From Geitlerinema sp. PCC 7407 (GTDB lineage: Bacteria > Cyanobacteriota > Cyanobacteriia > PCC-7407), in the NCBI RefSeq assembly GCF_000317045.1, contig NC_019703.1, positions 856,501 through 920,500 on the forward strand: a stretch of 64,000 nucleotides of DNA, read 5' to 3'. This document shows positions 7,972 through 17,365 of this stretch, piece after piece (position 1 is the first letter of the stretch; the number at the start of each line of letters is the position of its first letter). The notes below the pieces were generated by a model. That model was not told the DNA's origin, ran no database searches, and worked only from the letters and a program-made list of their open reading frames with translations. The translations under genes and the position numbers were made by a program.

Positions 7972-10332
7972 ATGACTCGGTCAACTCGATTTGCTGTCTG
8001 TCTCGGTCTACTAGCTGGTAGCCTGGCGATCGCTAGCCACACCCAACCCGCCTCCGCCGAGATTCCTGTCTCCGGTGGTCAAGCCCGAGGAGAAGCGGCT
8101 TTCTTCATCCCCGGTACCAACGCTTCGCTAGACAACACGGTTCTCTTCGATGCCACCGTGCGTCAGCTGCGAATCGAAACCCCCGAAAACGGAACGACCA
8201 CGAACTCCATCTTTATCCCGACTGCGGGCCGTCTTGACCCCATCGGCAAGCGTGCTCCCAAAGCCGGTGACACTGGCACCCTCCGAGGCAACCTCTCCGG
8301 TATCGCTTTTACCCGCACGGGTTCTCCTGTCTTCTTCCAAAGCGTCCCGACTCAGGTTGACTTCACCCTGGATTCGTTCGATGCCTTCCTCGATGACATC
8401 GACGGCACCCTGATCACCGCTAAGGATCCCAACAGCACCGCTCCCCTCCTCTTCTTGCCAGTGCGCGCTCAGCTCGACTCTGAGTCTCGCCAGAGCTTTG
8501 AAGCCAACCTGGGTGAGCTGACCATCGGTTCCTACGAAGCCACTCTGGACGACGGCTCGATCGCGCTGCCGAGCACCCTGAAGTTCCAAACTGACGGCAG
8601 CCTCCCCGAGCAGCCCATCTTCATCGGCAGCCGCACCAAGTTTGAGCTGCGTGGTGAAGGCAGACTGATCTCCCAAAGCGGTGGCGCAACGGGCGGCACG
8701 AGTACTTCTGAGACCAGCAGCACGACAGAGGCAGACGGTTCGACCACGACGGCTGCGGGCGGCGACACCACGACGACCAGCACCGACACGACCACCACGT
8801 CTACGACTGGTACTGACACCACGACCGGCACCGACACGACGGCGACTGGCACCGACACGACCACCACGTCTACCGGTACGGACACCACAGCGACGGGTAC
8901 GGATGCTACGACGACCAGCACCGACACCACGACCACAGCGACGGGTACGGATAGCACGACCACCACGAGCACTGGTTCAGAGGGCTCTGACACCACGACC
9001 ACTGCTGAGCGTAAGGTCGACTTCAATCCCTTAGATGGCGATATTGCCTACGCCAGTGACGATGCCAATGTCACCAAGTTCAAGATTCAGAGCATTGGCA
9101 GCCGTGGCTCTCGCGAGTTCTCGATCAAGGGCGAAGTAGAAGAAGCCAGCGTTGATATCTACCTCGACGGCATTGAGAAAGCAACCCTTCGGACTGAAGG
9201 TGCGCTGACGGATGATGCGGTAGAGTTCGACGTCAAAGGTCAAGGTATCGGTGTAACCTCCTTTGTGCGGACCTCTGACTCTGATCCTTCCATCTCCTAC
9301 GTCAGCAACGATAGCCGCACCAACTTCAAGTTCGCTCAGCGCGAAAGCGGCTTCAAGCTCGAGGGTAAGAGCCGGGGTGAAACCCGCTTCAACATTGGCT
9401 TGGTAGAGAGCAGCTTTGGTTCTTACACCCCTAGCAGCTCCTCGAGCAATAGCCAGTTTGATAGCTCTACCTACGTCTCAAACCAAAACTTTGATGACGA
9501 CAGCTCCTTTGACAGCGAGTTCAACGCTGGCTCTAGTGGCTCTACCAACAACGCTATCAACGTTGTTGTGCGCGGTGGCTCCTCTACTACGACCTCGGTC
9601 ACCAATGGCACGATCATTGCGGTGAACTCTGCTGAGATCGTGCGCAACAACGTGACCTTCGTCTCTGGTTCTCGGACGGTTTACATCAATGCCTTCACCC
9701 TAGAGTCTCTCTCTAGCCAAGGTATGGTGTACACCTTCCAGTCGAGCAGTGGCTCAACTCGCCTGTACCGCGCAAGCTCTGGTCGCGGCCGCGGTCTGGC
9801 TCTAGGTCGCCGCTCCCGGGGGCAGATTGTTGCCTATAAGGTTGTGGGTGCTAGCAGCCGCCTCTTCCCGGGTCTGGTTGGTTTGCAACAGCTGAGCGAT
9901 TCTGAAATCGAAGAGCTGAACATCGAAGAGATCACCGGTTTCACCGGCCTGCAGCAACTGCCTGCTGAAGATGAGGCTGATGATATGGATGATTCTGACG
10001 ACGCTGCTGATGATGCGAGCGAAGTCGAGTCTGATGATATGGATGATTCTGACGACGCTGCTGATGATGCGAGCGAAGTCGAGTCTGATGATATGGATGA
10101 TTCTGACGACGCTGCTGATGATGCGAGCGAAGTCGAGTCTGATGACTCCGATGATTCCGATGACGCTGCTGATGATGCGAGCGAAGTTGAGTCTGATGAT
10201 TCCGATGACGCCGCTGCTGATGATGCGAGCGAAGTCGAGTCTGATGATTCCGATGACGCTGCTGATGCTGAAGGTGGCGTTGAAGGTCTCGATGATATCG
10301 GTGATGATTCCGCCGCCGACATCGATGGCTAA
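7972..10332 (+). CDS. secreted modular protein with Thr-rich stalk and Asp-rich C-terminal repeats
   Basis: A 786-residue protein. A signal peptide (MTRSTRFAVCLGLLAGSLAI..., cleavage after ASA) is followed by a beta-rich domain to about residue 230. A ~110-residue stretch made almost only of T, S, D and G then forms an extended stalk. A second beta-rich domain with Ser/Gly/Asn-rich segments spans ~345-660. The tail is Asp/Ser/Ala-rich, built of 18-residue repeats. No transmembrane anchor, SLH or sorting motif is seen, so it is exported or periplasmic. Start 7972 has a TGAGGA ribosome site; an upstream ATG overlaps that site. The Thr stalk suggests glycosylation and the tail suggests divalent-cation binding; both are inferences. 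I do not recognise the globular domains. Confidence 0.85.
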   Translation: MTRSTRFAVCLGLLAGSLAIASHTQPASAEIPVSGGQARGEAAFFIPGTNASLDNTVLFDATVRQLRIETPENGTTTNSIFIPTAGRLDPIGKRAPKAGDTGTLRGNLSGIAFTRTGSPVFFQSVPTQVDFTLDSFDAFLDDIDGTLITAKDPNSTAPLLFLPVRAQLDSESRQSFEANLGELTIGSYEATLDDGSIALPSTLKFQTDGSLPEQPIFIGSRTKFELRGEGRLISQSGGATGGTSTSETSSTTEADGSTTTAAGGDTTTTSTDTTTTSTTGTDTTTGTDTTATGTDTTTTSTGTDTTATGTDATTTSTDTTTTATGTDSTTTTSTGSEGSDTTTTAERKVDFNPLDGDIAYASDDANVTKFKIQSIGSRGSREFSIKGEVEEASVDIYLDGIEKATLRTEGALTDDAVEFDVKGQGIGVTSFVRTSDSDPSISYVSNDSRTNFKFAQRESGFKLEGKSRGETRFNIGLVESSFGSYTPSSSSSNSQFDSSTYVSNQNFDDDSSFDSEFNAGSSGSTNNAINVVVRGGSSTTTSVTNGTIIAVNSAEIVRNNVTFVSGSRTVYINAFTLESLSSQGMVYTFQSSSGSTRLYRASSGRGRGLALGRRSRGQIVAYKVVGASSRLFPGLVGLQQLSDSEIEELNIEEITGFTGLQQLPAEDEADDMDDSDDAADDASEVESDDMDDSDDAADDASEVESDDMDDSDDAADDASEVESDDSDDSDDAADDASEVESDDSDDAAADDASEVESDDSDDAADAEGGVEGLDDIGDDSAADIDG
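8690..9010 (+). repeat. imprecise Thr/Asp codon repeat (stalk)
   Basis: ACC/ACG-rich degenerate repeats encode units such as GTDTTTTST and GTDTTATGTD. Copies are not identical, unlike the younger 54-bp array downstream in the same gene. Replication slippage is the likely origin. Confidence 0.8.
9979..10260 (+). repeat. 54-bp in-frame tandem repeat
   Basis: Unit starts at 9979, 10033, 10087, 10141, 10195 and 10243 encode DDMDDSDDAADDASEVES. The first three copies are almost identical, the fourth and fifth change Met to Ser, and the fifth is 6 bp shorter. Near identity at DNA level implies recent duplication and possible length variation among strains. Confidence 0.9.
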
Positions 10333-10360
10333 TTGATGCTTTCGCTAAGCGACTGAGGCA

Positions 10361-10446
10361 CTTGCGGAGGAGTATTTCCTCCGCAAGCTGACCCAAAATC
10401 TTGATTTGAGTGCGATCGCCCTTCTTAACTTGGAGGGCGATTTTTG
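10361..10446 (+). terminator. two hairpins, the second an intrinsic terminator
   Basis: An 11-bp perfect hairpin (10361-10371 with 10377-10387) lies 28 bases after the stop codon but lacks a T-run. A second hairpin (ATCGCCCT 10415-10422 with AGGGCGAT 10434-10441) is followed by TTTTG and fits an intrinsic terminator for the rightward secreted-protein gene. It ends just before the stop of the convergent ligase gene. Confidence 0.7.
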
Positions 10447-10447
10447 T

Positions 10448-12058
10448 TTATGCGTTGGGGAGGGCGGTGCTGCTGGCCCAGGAAATGGGCGGACAGATGG
10501 GGGATGGCTGTGGCGGATCGATCGCCTGCTCGGTTTCTTGATCGAGGACCTGAACCACGCGATCGTAGATTTCTTGGGCTTGCTCGAGGGAGTCGCCAAT
10601 GCTCGTGACGCCAAGTTTGCCAAATTCGGAGAGGCAGCCCATGAGGTGGAATACAGTGCCGGTGCGCGTGCTGCTGTCAAAGTGCAGCCGATGCTCGGCG
10701 ATGATGTCCATGAGGTCGGTGGGCAAAAGACCACAGTACTGGGGTTTCTGGAGGTTGTCGGTGGCGACGTAGTACTTGGGGTGTCCTTCCTGGCTGTGAA
10801 AGAGCCCTGTCGCCATGTCGTACTCGCCGCTGGTCAAAAACTTGAGGGTCATGAAGGGGTGAGTGGTGCCCCCTTTGCGCAGATTGATTTCGATGGCTTG
10901 GGCGTCCCACGAGCCGTCGGGCTGTCGCACGGTGACAAAGTCGACGCCGTAGCGCTCTAGGGCTCCTTTTTTCACGAGGATTTGGCCCACGCGATCGCCT
11001 AGGTTTTGCAGCATTAGCCGGTAGGCCTCGTCGGCGGGAAAGCGGCAGCCCAGATAGATTTGGCCGTCGGGACCGCCCAGAATCTGGTCGTGGGTAGAGA
11101 GGATCTGAACTTCGCCGCTGGGGCTGAGGTAGCCCTGGACGCTGGGCGATCGCTTTTCGCTACCCTCGATGAAGGCTTCGGCGATCGCCCCTAGCTCTTT
11201 AATGCGCTGACCAAAGTTTTCCCAAGTTTCTCCAGCTCCTTGAAAGCGCAGGTTTGGCCAGTGATGCTTCAGGGTTTTGGCGCGATCGCGGTGAGAAGCG
11301 TTGCCGGGGCGCACGGCCTCCAGCGATCGCAGGTCGAGCAGCGCGTTGCCTTCCCCCGAAAAGCCTTCGTTGAGCTTGATCACGAGCCGCTGTAGGTCAG
11401 GGTTGCGCTCCCAGACCTCGGCGGCGGCGATCGCCAAATCCTCGGCATTCTGGGTCAGCTCACTGCCGTCTGGATGGGGAATCCCTGCCTCGGCAAAAAT
11501 TTCGCGACTGCCTGCCTTGGTGCCCCAGTAAAGCAAATCAGGGTCTAGGGCTAACAATGGCACCCCCAGCTGCACCGATAGCTGGCGCTCGAGGGCGGTT
11601 GAGTTGTAGCAGATCATGTAGGACTGATTTGGGCGCAGAGACTGGCGAATGCGCTCTAGCAGTCGGGGTCGGTCGAGGATTTTTTGGGTCAGAATTTGGG
11701 GCGAAGAGTCGTAGGTCGAAAACAGCAGCAGGCGATCGCGGGCGTGGGAAAACGGAATCCCCGGCAAAAGCTGCAAATAGTAGTCGATCACGATGGGAGG
11801 CAGCGGCTGAGACGTGACATACACCAGCCGCGTCCTGGGATTGCGCAGCCGAATCAGCGAGAACAGCAGCCGCTCTTCGTAGTGACGGTAGCCCTCGATT
11901 TTTTGGAGCTCCCTGGGATCGAGGCTCAAAGACGGGACGACCAAAATGTCACAGTCGCTGCGATCGAAGAGGTCTAGGCTGTGCCAGCGATCGCGGAGCT
12001 GGGATTGCAGCTTCTGAAATGCTCGCGCCTCATCCGCCGCCCAAGGCTGCTGCGCCAT
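10448..12058 (-). CDS. ATP-grasp peptide ligase, PGM1-related
   Basis: A 536-residue cytoplasmic protein matching the cyanobacterial proteins annotated as PGM1-related peptide ligases (ATP-grasp). Recognisable stretches include the N-terminal DCDILVVPSLSLDPREL, the ATP-grasp lysine region RLVIKLNEGFSGEGNALLDL, and the C-terminal metal-binding region AIEINLRKGGTTHPF. PGM1 of pheganomycin biosynthesis joins an amino-acid-derived starter to a peptide; what the cyanobacterial versions ligate is unknown. ATG 12058 is favoured over 12097 because GAGAGG lies 8 bases before it. It follows lnt on the same strand after a 138-base gap. No peptide precursor gene is seen nearby. Confidence 0.85.
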   Translation of the reverse strand: MAQQPWAADEARAFQKLQSQLRDRWHSLDLFDRSDCDILVVPSLSLDPRELQKIEGYRHYEERLLFSLIRLRNPRTRLVYVTSQPLPPIVIDYYLQLLPGIPFSHARDRLLLFSTYDSSPQILTQKILDRPRLLERIRQSLRPNQSYMICYNSTALERQLSVQLGVPLLALDPDLLYWGTKAGSREIFAEAGIPHPDGSELTQNAEDLAIAAAEVWERNPDLQRLVIKLNEGFSGEGNALLDLRSLEAVRPGNASHRDRAKTLKHHWPNLRFQGAGETWENFGQRIKELGAIAEAFIEGSEKRSPSVQGYLSPSGEVQILSTHDQILGGPDGQIYLGCRFPADEAYRLMLQNLGDRVGQILVKKGALERYGVDFVTVRQPDGSWDAQAIEINLRKGGTTHPFMTLKFLTSGEYDMATGLFHSQEGHPKYYVATDNLQKPQYCGLLPTDLMDIIAEHRLHFDSSTRTGTVFHLMGCLSEFGKLGVTSIGDSLEQAQEIYDRVVQVLDQETEQAIDPPQPSPICPPISWASSTALPNA

Positions 12059-12196
12059 AACCGTGGCCTCTCTTTGCCGAACCCAGATATCCGCCATCTT
12101 AGCCAGGGCTGCTGGATTGTGCGGTGTTTTGCTCGGTTGCCGTGATATTTTGCAATGCCTCGGGGCCGAATCTGGCGGAGATTCCTGACCCGTGGC

Positions 12197-13828
12197 TCAG
12201 CGGGTGGGGGCTGAGGGCTGCTGGCGTGATTGGCGATAGCGCATCTCTAAGCCCAGGGCGATCGCCAGCATCAGCGGTGTTAGCCAATTGCCCAGGCGGA
12301 CGTAGAGGGTCTGGGTGGAGCGGCGATCGATGGTAGCGCTGTGGGTCGCAAAGGTGTCGAGCTCCGAGATCCACTGAGTGCGGCCGTGGGGATCGACGAT
12401 GGCAGAATAGCCGGTATTCACGGCCCGGACGGCCCAGCGATCGGTTTCGATGGCCCGCATGATGTCCTGGGCGTGGTGCTGCGCGGGCATGACGGCGCTG
12501 TAGTGGGCGTCGTTGGAGGCGCTCAGGATAAAGGCGCCCCCCGCTAGAGCCTGTCTGCGAAAGTGCTCTGGAAAGGCGGACTCGTAGCAAATGCCAACGA
12601 TCGCCCGACCCAGCGGCGTGTCCACTTGCTGATAGGGGAGGCCATGCTTGAGGGTCGCGTCGAGGGGCGAGAGGCGATCGATCCAGCGGCCCAGGATGGA
12701 TTCGAAGGGAATGTATTCGCCCAGCGGGACCAGTTTCACTTTGTCGTAGCGATCGAGAATGCCGTCGTCTGTGACGGTAAACAGACTATTGGTGAAGCGA
12801 TTGTCCTCGCGCCCGAAGGCCCCGACCCAGGCCAGGACGCCCGATTCCTGGATGGCCTGGTAGAGTGAGCTTTGGGGCGCAGTGGCCTCTGTCCACAAAA
12901 ACGGCAGCGCCGTTTCCGGCGTCAGGACGGCGTCTACGCCTTGCTGGGCCAAGGTGCGGTAGCCGGTGGTGTAGCCCTCGATGGCCCGGCGAAATCCCTC
13001 GGGATAAAGCTTGATGGTGTTGGGGACATTGCCCTGCACGATGCCTACGCGCAGGCTGTCAGAGTCAGCGGCGAGAAGGGGCTGCTGATAGAGAGCCCAG
13101 CCGACGCCGTGGAGCGCTATTCCTAGAGCGATCGCCCCGGCAGCTAGCGATCGCCCGAGCACGTGACGCGATCGCCGATGCAGCCACGCCTCCGCCAGCA
13201 GGCCATTGACCCCCAGGAGGGCCGCGCTCACTGCAAACGGCCCGGCAAGCTGTCCTAAATGCAAAATGGCTAAGTTGTGGGGGCTTTGGGTGTAGGCGAT
13301 CAGGCTCCAGTTGAGCGGCATCTGCAAGCACAGGGTCTCAAGGAGTAGCCACAGCGCCACACCGCTCCCCAGCCGCGCCGCGATCGCCCCAGCGCTAGAG
13401 AAACGGGCGCGCGAGCGGCCCTCTAGCCAGGCCATCAGCCCAGCCCAGGCCACCACCAGCGCCGCCCCCCACAACGTGATAAAAATCCAGCAAAAAAGGG
13501 CGATCGCCAACGAAGCGAGCCAGGGCACCCCCATCCAGGTCATGGGGTGCACCCCCGTGATCCACGACAGCGCTATCCCGTGAAAGCCGACGCCCCAGGC
13601 CAGCCCTAGCTGCCAGGCCGACGGTCCTAGATCCCCCTCAGCGTCTGCCGAGCTGCGGGCCCCTGCTCGAACGACTAAAACCCACAAAGGCGCGATCGCT
13701 CCCCAGGCCAGAGGCCAAGCCTCTAGGGGAGCGACTGTGCAGCCCATGAGCAGACCACTGCCCAAGGCAATGGCGAGGGGCGATCGCCCCTCGCCCCACC
13801 GCAGCAGCGATTTCCAAAAATGCGGCAT
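12197..13828 (-). CDS. lnt: apolipoprotein N-acyltransferase
   Basis: A 543-residue inner-membrane enzyme that adds the third acyl chain to lipoproteins. The N-terminal ~230 residues contain several hydrophobic helices. The C-terminal half is a nitrilase-like domain with the expected Glu (VLTPETALPF), Lys (YDKVKLVPLGEYIPF) and Cys (VGICYESAFPE). It starts 11 bases after the gyrA stop codon, so the two are probably cotranscribed. The length is normal for the family. The lipoproteins in this window (for example the one at 394 and NrtA) would be substrates. Confidence 0.95.
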   Translation of the reverse strand: MPHFWKSLLRWGEGRSPLAIALGSGLLMGCTVAPLEAWPLAWGAIAPLWVLVVRAGARSSADAEGDLGPSAWQLGLAWGVGFHGIALSWITGVHPMTWMGVPWLASLAIALFCWIFITLWGAALVVAWAGLMAWLEGRSRARFSSAGAIAARLGSGVALWLLLETLCLQMPLNWSLIAYTQSPHNLAILHLGQLAGPFAVSAALLGVNGLLAEAWLHRRSRHVLGRSLAAGAIALGIALHGVGWALYQQPLLAADSDSLRVGIVQGNVPNTIKLYPEGFRRAIEGYTTGYRTLAQQGVDAVLTPETALPFLWTEATAPQSSLYQAIQESGVLAWVGAFGREDNRFTNSLFTVTDDGILDRYDKVKLVPLGEYIPFESILGRWIDRLSPLDATLKHGLPYQQVDTPLGRAIVGICYESAFPEHFRRQALAGGAFILSASNDAHYSAVMPAQHHAQDIMRAIETDRWAVRAVNTGYSAIVDPHGRTQWISELDTFATHSATIDRRSTQTLYVRLGNWLTPLMLAIALGLEMRYRQSRQQPSAPTR

Positions 13829-13839
13829 GACCTAGAAGA

Positions 13840-16389
13840 CTATTCCTCGTCGTCCTCTTCGCCGTCTTCTGCCGCTGGCGGCACCAGCGCCACCGCTGCG
13901 ATCGCATCTTCCTCGTCCAGGCGCTGGACCCGCACCCCCGTCGCCATCCGCGACTGGCAGGAAATCGCGTCCGTGACCTGACGAATGATAATGCCGCGGC
14001 TGGTGATCATCATCAGTTCGGCTCCCTCGCCGACCACCCGCAGATCCGCCAGCTGGTCATCCGCCTTGCGGAACTTGCTGGCGACCAGGCCCATGCCCGC
14101 CCGATTTTGCAGTCGGAACTGCCCCACCGGCACGCGCTTTCCGTAGCCGCCCGTCGTGATCACCAGCACCCACGGACCCTGAATTTGGGTCGGTTCTGCC
14201 AGTTCGGACTCGTCCTCAAGGTCGCTGTTGGCCTCCATGGCATTCACCACCTGGGCTGGCAAAATGTCCATACTGATCAGCTCATCGCCCGATCGCAGAG
14301 ACATCGCCTTCACGCCGCGGGTCGGTCGGCCCAGGGGCCGCAGCTGCTCGTGATCCGTCTTGAAGTGAATCACCATCCCCTTGCGAGAGCCGATCATCAC
14401 GCTGTCCTCAGCGCGAGCGCGCCGCACCCAGCGCAGCTGGTCCCCGTCCTCTAGGGAAATCGCGATCAAGCCATTGGCGCGAATGTTGCTAAAGGCCGCG
14501 AGCGCTGTCTTCTTGATGTAGCCGCCCTTGGTCAGCATCACCAGATACTCGTCCGCGCTGAACTCGCTCACCGGGACTACAGAGGTGATCTTCTCATCGT
14601 GGGGAATGGGCAGCATCTGAACGATCGGCACCCCCCGCGCGTTGCGAGAGCCCGTGGGAATTTGGTAGCTCCTGAGGCAGTAGGCCACGCCGCGATCGCT
14701 AAAAAACAGCAAGCTGTCGTGGTCGCAGCAGGTGAGGAAGTGCGCAATCACATCATCCTCTTTCATCCGCGCCCCGGCTTTGCCGCGAGTTGCCCGGCTC
14801 TGAGCCTCAAAGGTGTTGATGGGCATCCGCTTGATATAGCCCTGCTCCGTTACCAAAATGAGCACCTGCTCGTTGGCAATCAGGTCAATGTCGCCCAGAT
14901 CGCCCTCGATGGTCTCGATGGTGGTGCGGCGCGGGGTGGCAAACTTGTCCCGGATTGCCTTTAGCTCGATCTCGATGATTTCGAGAATGCGCTCCCGGCG
15001 CGCCAAGATATCCTGCAAATCCAGGATTTGCGCCTCTAGGTCTTCGTGCTCCCGCTGGATTTTTTCCGCTTCTAGGGCAGTCAGGCGACGCAGCTGCATC
15101 TGCAAAATCGCGTCGGACTGGGACTCGGACAGACCGTAGGAGTCCATCAAATCCTGGCGAGCAGAAGGCGTATCGGCGGCGTGGCGAATCAGATGAATGA
15201 TTGCATCCAGGTTGCCCAGGGCAATCAACAAGCCCTGGAGCAAGTGGTCGCGCTCTTGGGCCTTGCGCAGCTCGTACTGGGTCCGCCGGGTGATCGTCTC
15301 GATGCGAAACTCCAGGAACACCTCGAGCGATCGCTTGAGGGTGAGCAGCTGGGGTTCGCCGTTGACCAGGGCCAGGGTGTTGACGCCAAAGTTGTTCTGG
15401 ATCGGCGTTTGCTTGTAGAGGTTGTTGAGCACCACCCGGGGATAGGCGTCCCGCTTGAGCTCGATCACGATGCGCATTCCGTCGCGATCGCTCTCATCTC
15501 GGATATCCGCGATCCCTTCCAGGCGCTTTTCGTTCACCAGCTCCGCGATCTTTTCGATCAGGGCTGCCTTGTTGGTCTGGTAGGGAAGCTCCGTAATGAT
15601 GATGGCGTCGCGATCGGGCCGGCCGCGCTGCTCCACCGTTTCGATGGCGGCCACGCCCCGCATGGTGATTGACCCGCGCCCCGACGTATAGGCGTCCCGA
15701 ATCCCCGACGCACCCAGAATTTGGCCCCCCGTGGGAAAGTCAGGCCCGGGAATGTAGCGCATCAATCCCGTATCGGTCAGCTCAGGATTGTGAATCAGGG
15801 CGATCGTGCCGTCGATCAGCTCACCGAGGTTGTGGGGCGGGATATTCGTCGCCATGCCCACGGCGATGCCCGAGGAGCCGTTTAGCAGCAGCTGGGGAAT
15901 TCGCGACGGCAGCACCAGCGGCTCTTGCTGAGAGCCATCGAAGTTATCGCCAAAATCGACTGTCTCAGACTCGATGTCTCGCAGCAGCGATTCGGTGGTC
16001 AGGGCATGCAGGCGACACTCGGTGTATCGCATGGCCGCGGGCGGATCGTTGTCCACAGAGCCGAAGTTGCCGTGGCCGTTGATCAGCGGGGCGCGCATCG
16101 AGAAGTCCTGGGCCATGCGCACCAAGGCGTCATACACGGCGGTGTCGCCGTGGGGGTGGTATTTACCCAGCACTTCCCCGACGACACGGGCGCACTTCCG
16201 GAAGGGGCGATCGGCGGTTAAGCCCAGTTCGTGCATCGCGTACAAAATGCGCCGGTGCACAGGCTTGAGGCCATCCCGTGCGTCTGGGAGCGCCCGACCG
16301 ACGATGACGCTCATGGCGTACTCTAGGTAGGACCGAGACATCTCGTTACGCAGATCTGTCGGGACAATTCGCTCCTGGGAGGTGCTCAT
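13840..16389 (-). CDS. gyrA: DNA gyrase subunit A
   Basis: An 849-residue type IIA topoisomerase subunit. The N-terminal block [26 protein letters not shown] is classic. The catalytic tyrosine lies in [10 protein letters not shown] near residue 120. The C-terminal domain shows the beta-pinwheel repeats, with a GyrA-box-like motif ([12 protein letters not shown]). The tail is acidic (EDGEEDDEE), which is common for GyrA. With GyrB it introduces negative supercoils. ATG 16389 ([12 protein letters not shown]) is preferred to the one nine bases earlier on family grounds, though both are possible. It heads a leftward unit with lnt. Confidence 0.97.
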   Translation of the reverse strand: MSTSQERIVPTDLRNEMSRSYLEYAMSVIVGRALPDARDGLKPVHRRILYAMHELGLTADRPFRKCARVVGEVLGKYHPHGDTAVYDALVRMAQDFSMRAPLINGHGNFGSVDNDPPAAMRYTECRLHALTTESLLRDIESETVDFGDNFDGSQQEPLVLPSRIPQLLLNGSSGIAVGMATNIPPHNLGELIDGTIALIHNPELTDTGLMRYIPGPDFPTGGQILGASGIRDAYTSGRGSITMRGVAAIETVEQRGRPDRDAIIITELPYQTNKAALIEKIAELVNEKRLEGIADIRDESDRDGMRIVIELKRDAYPRVVLNNLYKQTPIQNNFGVNTLALVNGEPQLLTLKRSLEVFLEFRIETITRRTQYELRKAQERDHLLQGLLIALGNLDAIIHLIRHAADTPSARQDLMDSYGLSESQSDAILQMQLRRLTALEAEKIQREHEDLEAQILDLQDILARRERILEIIEIELKAIRDKFATPRRTTIETIEGDLGDIDLIANEQVLILVTEQGYIKRMPINTFEAQSRATRGKAGARMKEDDVIAHFLTCCDHDSLLFFSDRGVAYCLRSYQIPTGSRNARGVPIVQMLPIPHDEKITSVVPVSEFSADEYLVMLTKGGYIKKTALAAFSNIRANGLIAISLEDGDQLRWVRRARAEDSVMIGSRKGMVIHFKTDHEQLRPLGRPTRGVKAMSLRSGDELISMDILPAQVVNAMEANSDLEDESELAEPTQIQGPWVLVITTGGYGKRVPVGQFRLQNRAGMGLVASKFRKADDQLADLRVVGEGAELMMITSRGIIIRQVTDAISCQSRMATGVRVQRLDEEDAIAAVALVPPAAEDGEEDDEE

Positions 16390-16605
16390 ACTGTCCAAAA
16401 AACTCCAAAAACAAGCGATTTCGGCAATAAAGAGCCAAAAGGCCGCAAAGAAACCCCTTGACTTCTCAATAATTGCTGATTATTGTTAAAATTTTATCAC
16501 AAATCGCGCTTTCTCGGCGATTTCCTAATGCCCTGAAACCGATATTTTTCAAGGGTTCTGGGGCGAAAGCTTGAGAGCGCCCTGGGCAATGCAGGGGCTC
16601 TAATT

Positions 16606-16953
16606 CTACAGGCGCGAAGACGGCGCCGAAGCGCTCCGCCGAGCACTGGTCCGCTGGGCAAGGCGTCGCTGCCGCACGAAGGCCAGCCCTGTGCCTACGA
16701 TTGACAAGATTTGGTTCACTTGCTGAATCTGGGGCTGAAGGCTCTGGATCTGCTGACGAAGCTGGTGGGTGCCCTGCTGGCCTGCCCGGATCGCCTCGGG
16801 AGCGCCTTTGAGGGTTTCGTGGGTGCTGATCTCGCAGTTCACCAAGACGTCGGCGGCCTGGGCGAGGGCGCGGCGCCACTGCCAGACCTGCCAGGTGAAG
16901 TAGAGGCACAGCAGGGCGATCGCAAGATTAAAAATGCAGACGACAAGAACCAT
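16606..16953 (-). CDS. small membrane protein, cyanobacterial conserved hypothetical
   Basis: A 115-residue protein with one N-terminal hydrophobic helix (VLVVCIFNLAIALLCLYFTW) followed by a long amphipathic region rich in Gln (HQLRQQIQSLQPQIQQVNQ), probably a coiled coil, and a basic end. The topology suggests a membrane-anchored cytoplasmic coiled coil. It is leftward and separate from gyrA by about 215 bases. I recognise the type as a recurrent cyanobacterial hypothetical, without a known role. Confidence 0.7.
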   Translation of the reverse strand: MVLVVCIFNLAIALLCLYFTWQVWQWRRALAQAADVLVNCEISTHETLKGAPEAIRAGQQGTHQLRQQIQSLQPQIQQVNQILSIVGTGLAFVRQRRLAQRTSARRSASAPSSRL

Positions 16954-17365
16954 TGAGATCTTGAACTGAGATCTTGATAAAGATTTTGAGGGGCGATCGC
17001 GCGCTGGGCGAGAAGCGCCGGACCAAAGCGTTGGTCAACCAACCTCCCCCATCCTAGCGCAGCGGCCTAGGCCATCGCTGGGCGGCTGGCCCCCGGCTTG
17101 CGGGGATTTCTCGGGTTCTCGCGGTTCCTCTGGGGAACTGCGGTATGCTACTAATCCACGAACAGTCATCCGTTGCGATCGCCTTCAGAGAAGCCCGCTG
17201 GTGAGGGGTCAGCGCGAGCCCCCAAGCCGCGATCGCTGCGACCCAAAGAATCCTGTTTTTGCATCCTCCCTCGCTGAAGTCAGGTGTGAGTTGAAACCGA
17301 CCCCGCATAGAATGGACATGTTTGGGGCTGCGATCGCCCTTCGCTACCACAGCTCAGGTGCGACC
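16954..17365. other. intergenic region with tandem 11-bp repeat
   Basis: The 11 bases TGAGATCTTGA occur at 16954-16964 and 16968-16978, directly before the start of the leftward small membrane protein. The remaining ~390 bases to the rightward gene contain HIP1 sites and no supported gene. They should contain two divergent promoters. Confidence 0.5.

Noticed and set aside
9979-10260. CRISPR-like array
   Set aside because: The 54-bp units are contiguous, in frame with the coding sequence and lack unique spacers, so they are protein-coding tandem repeats.
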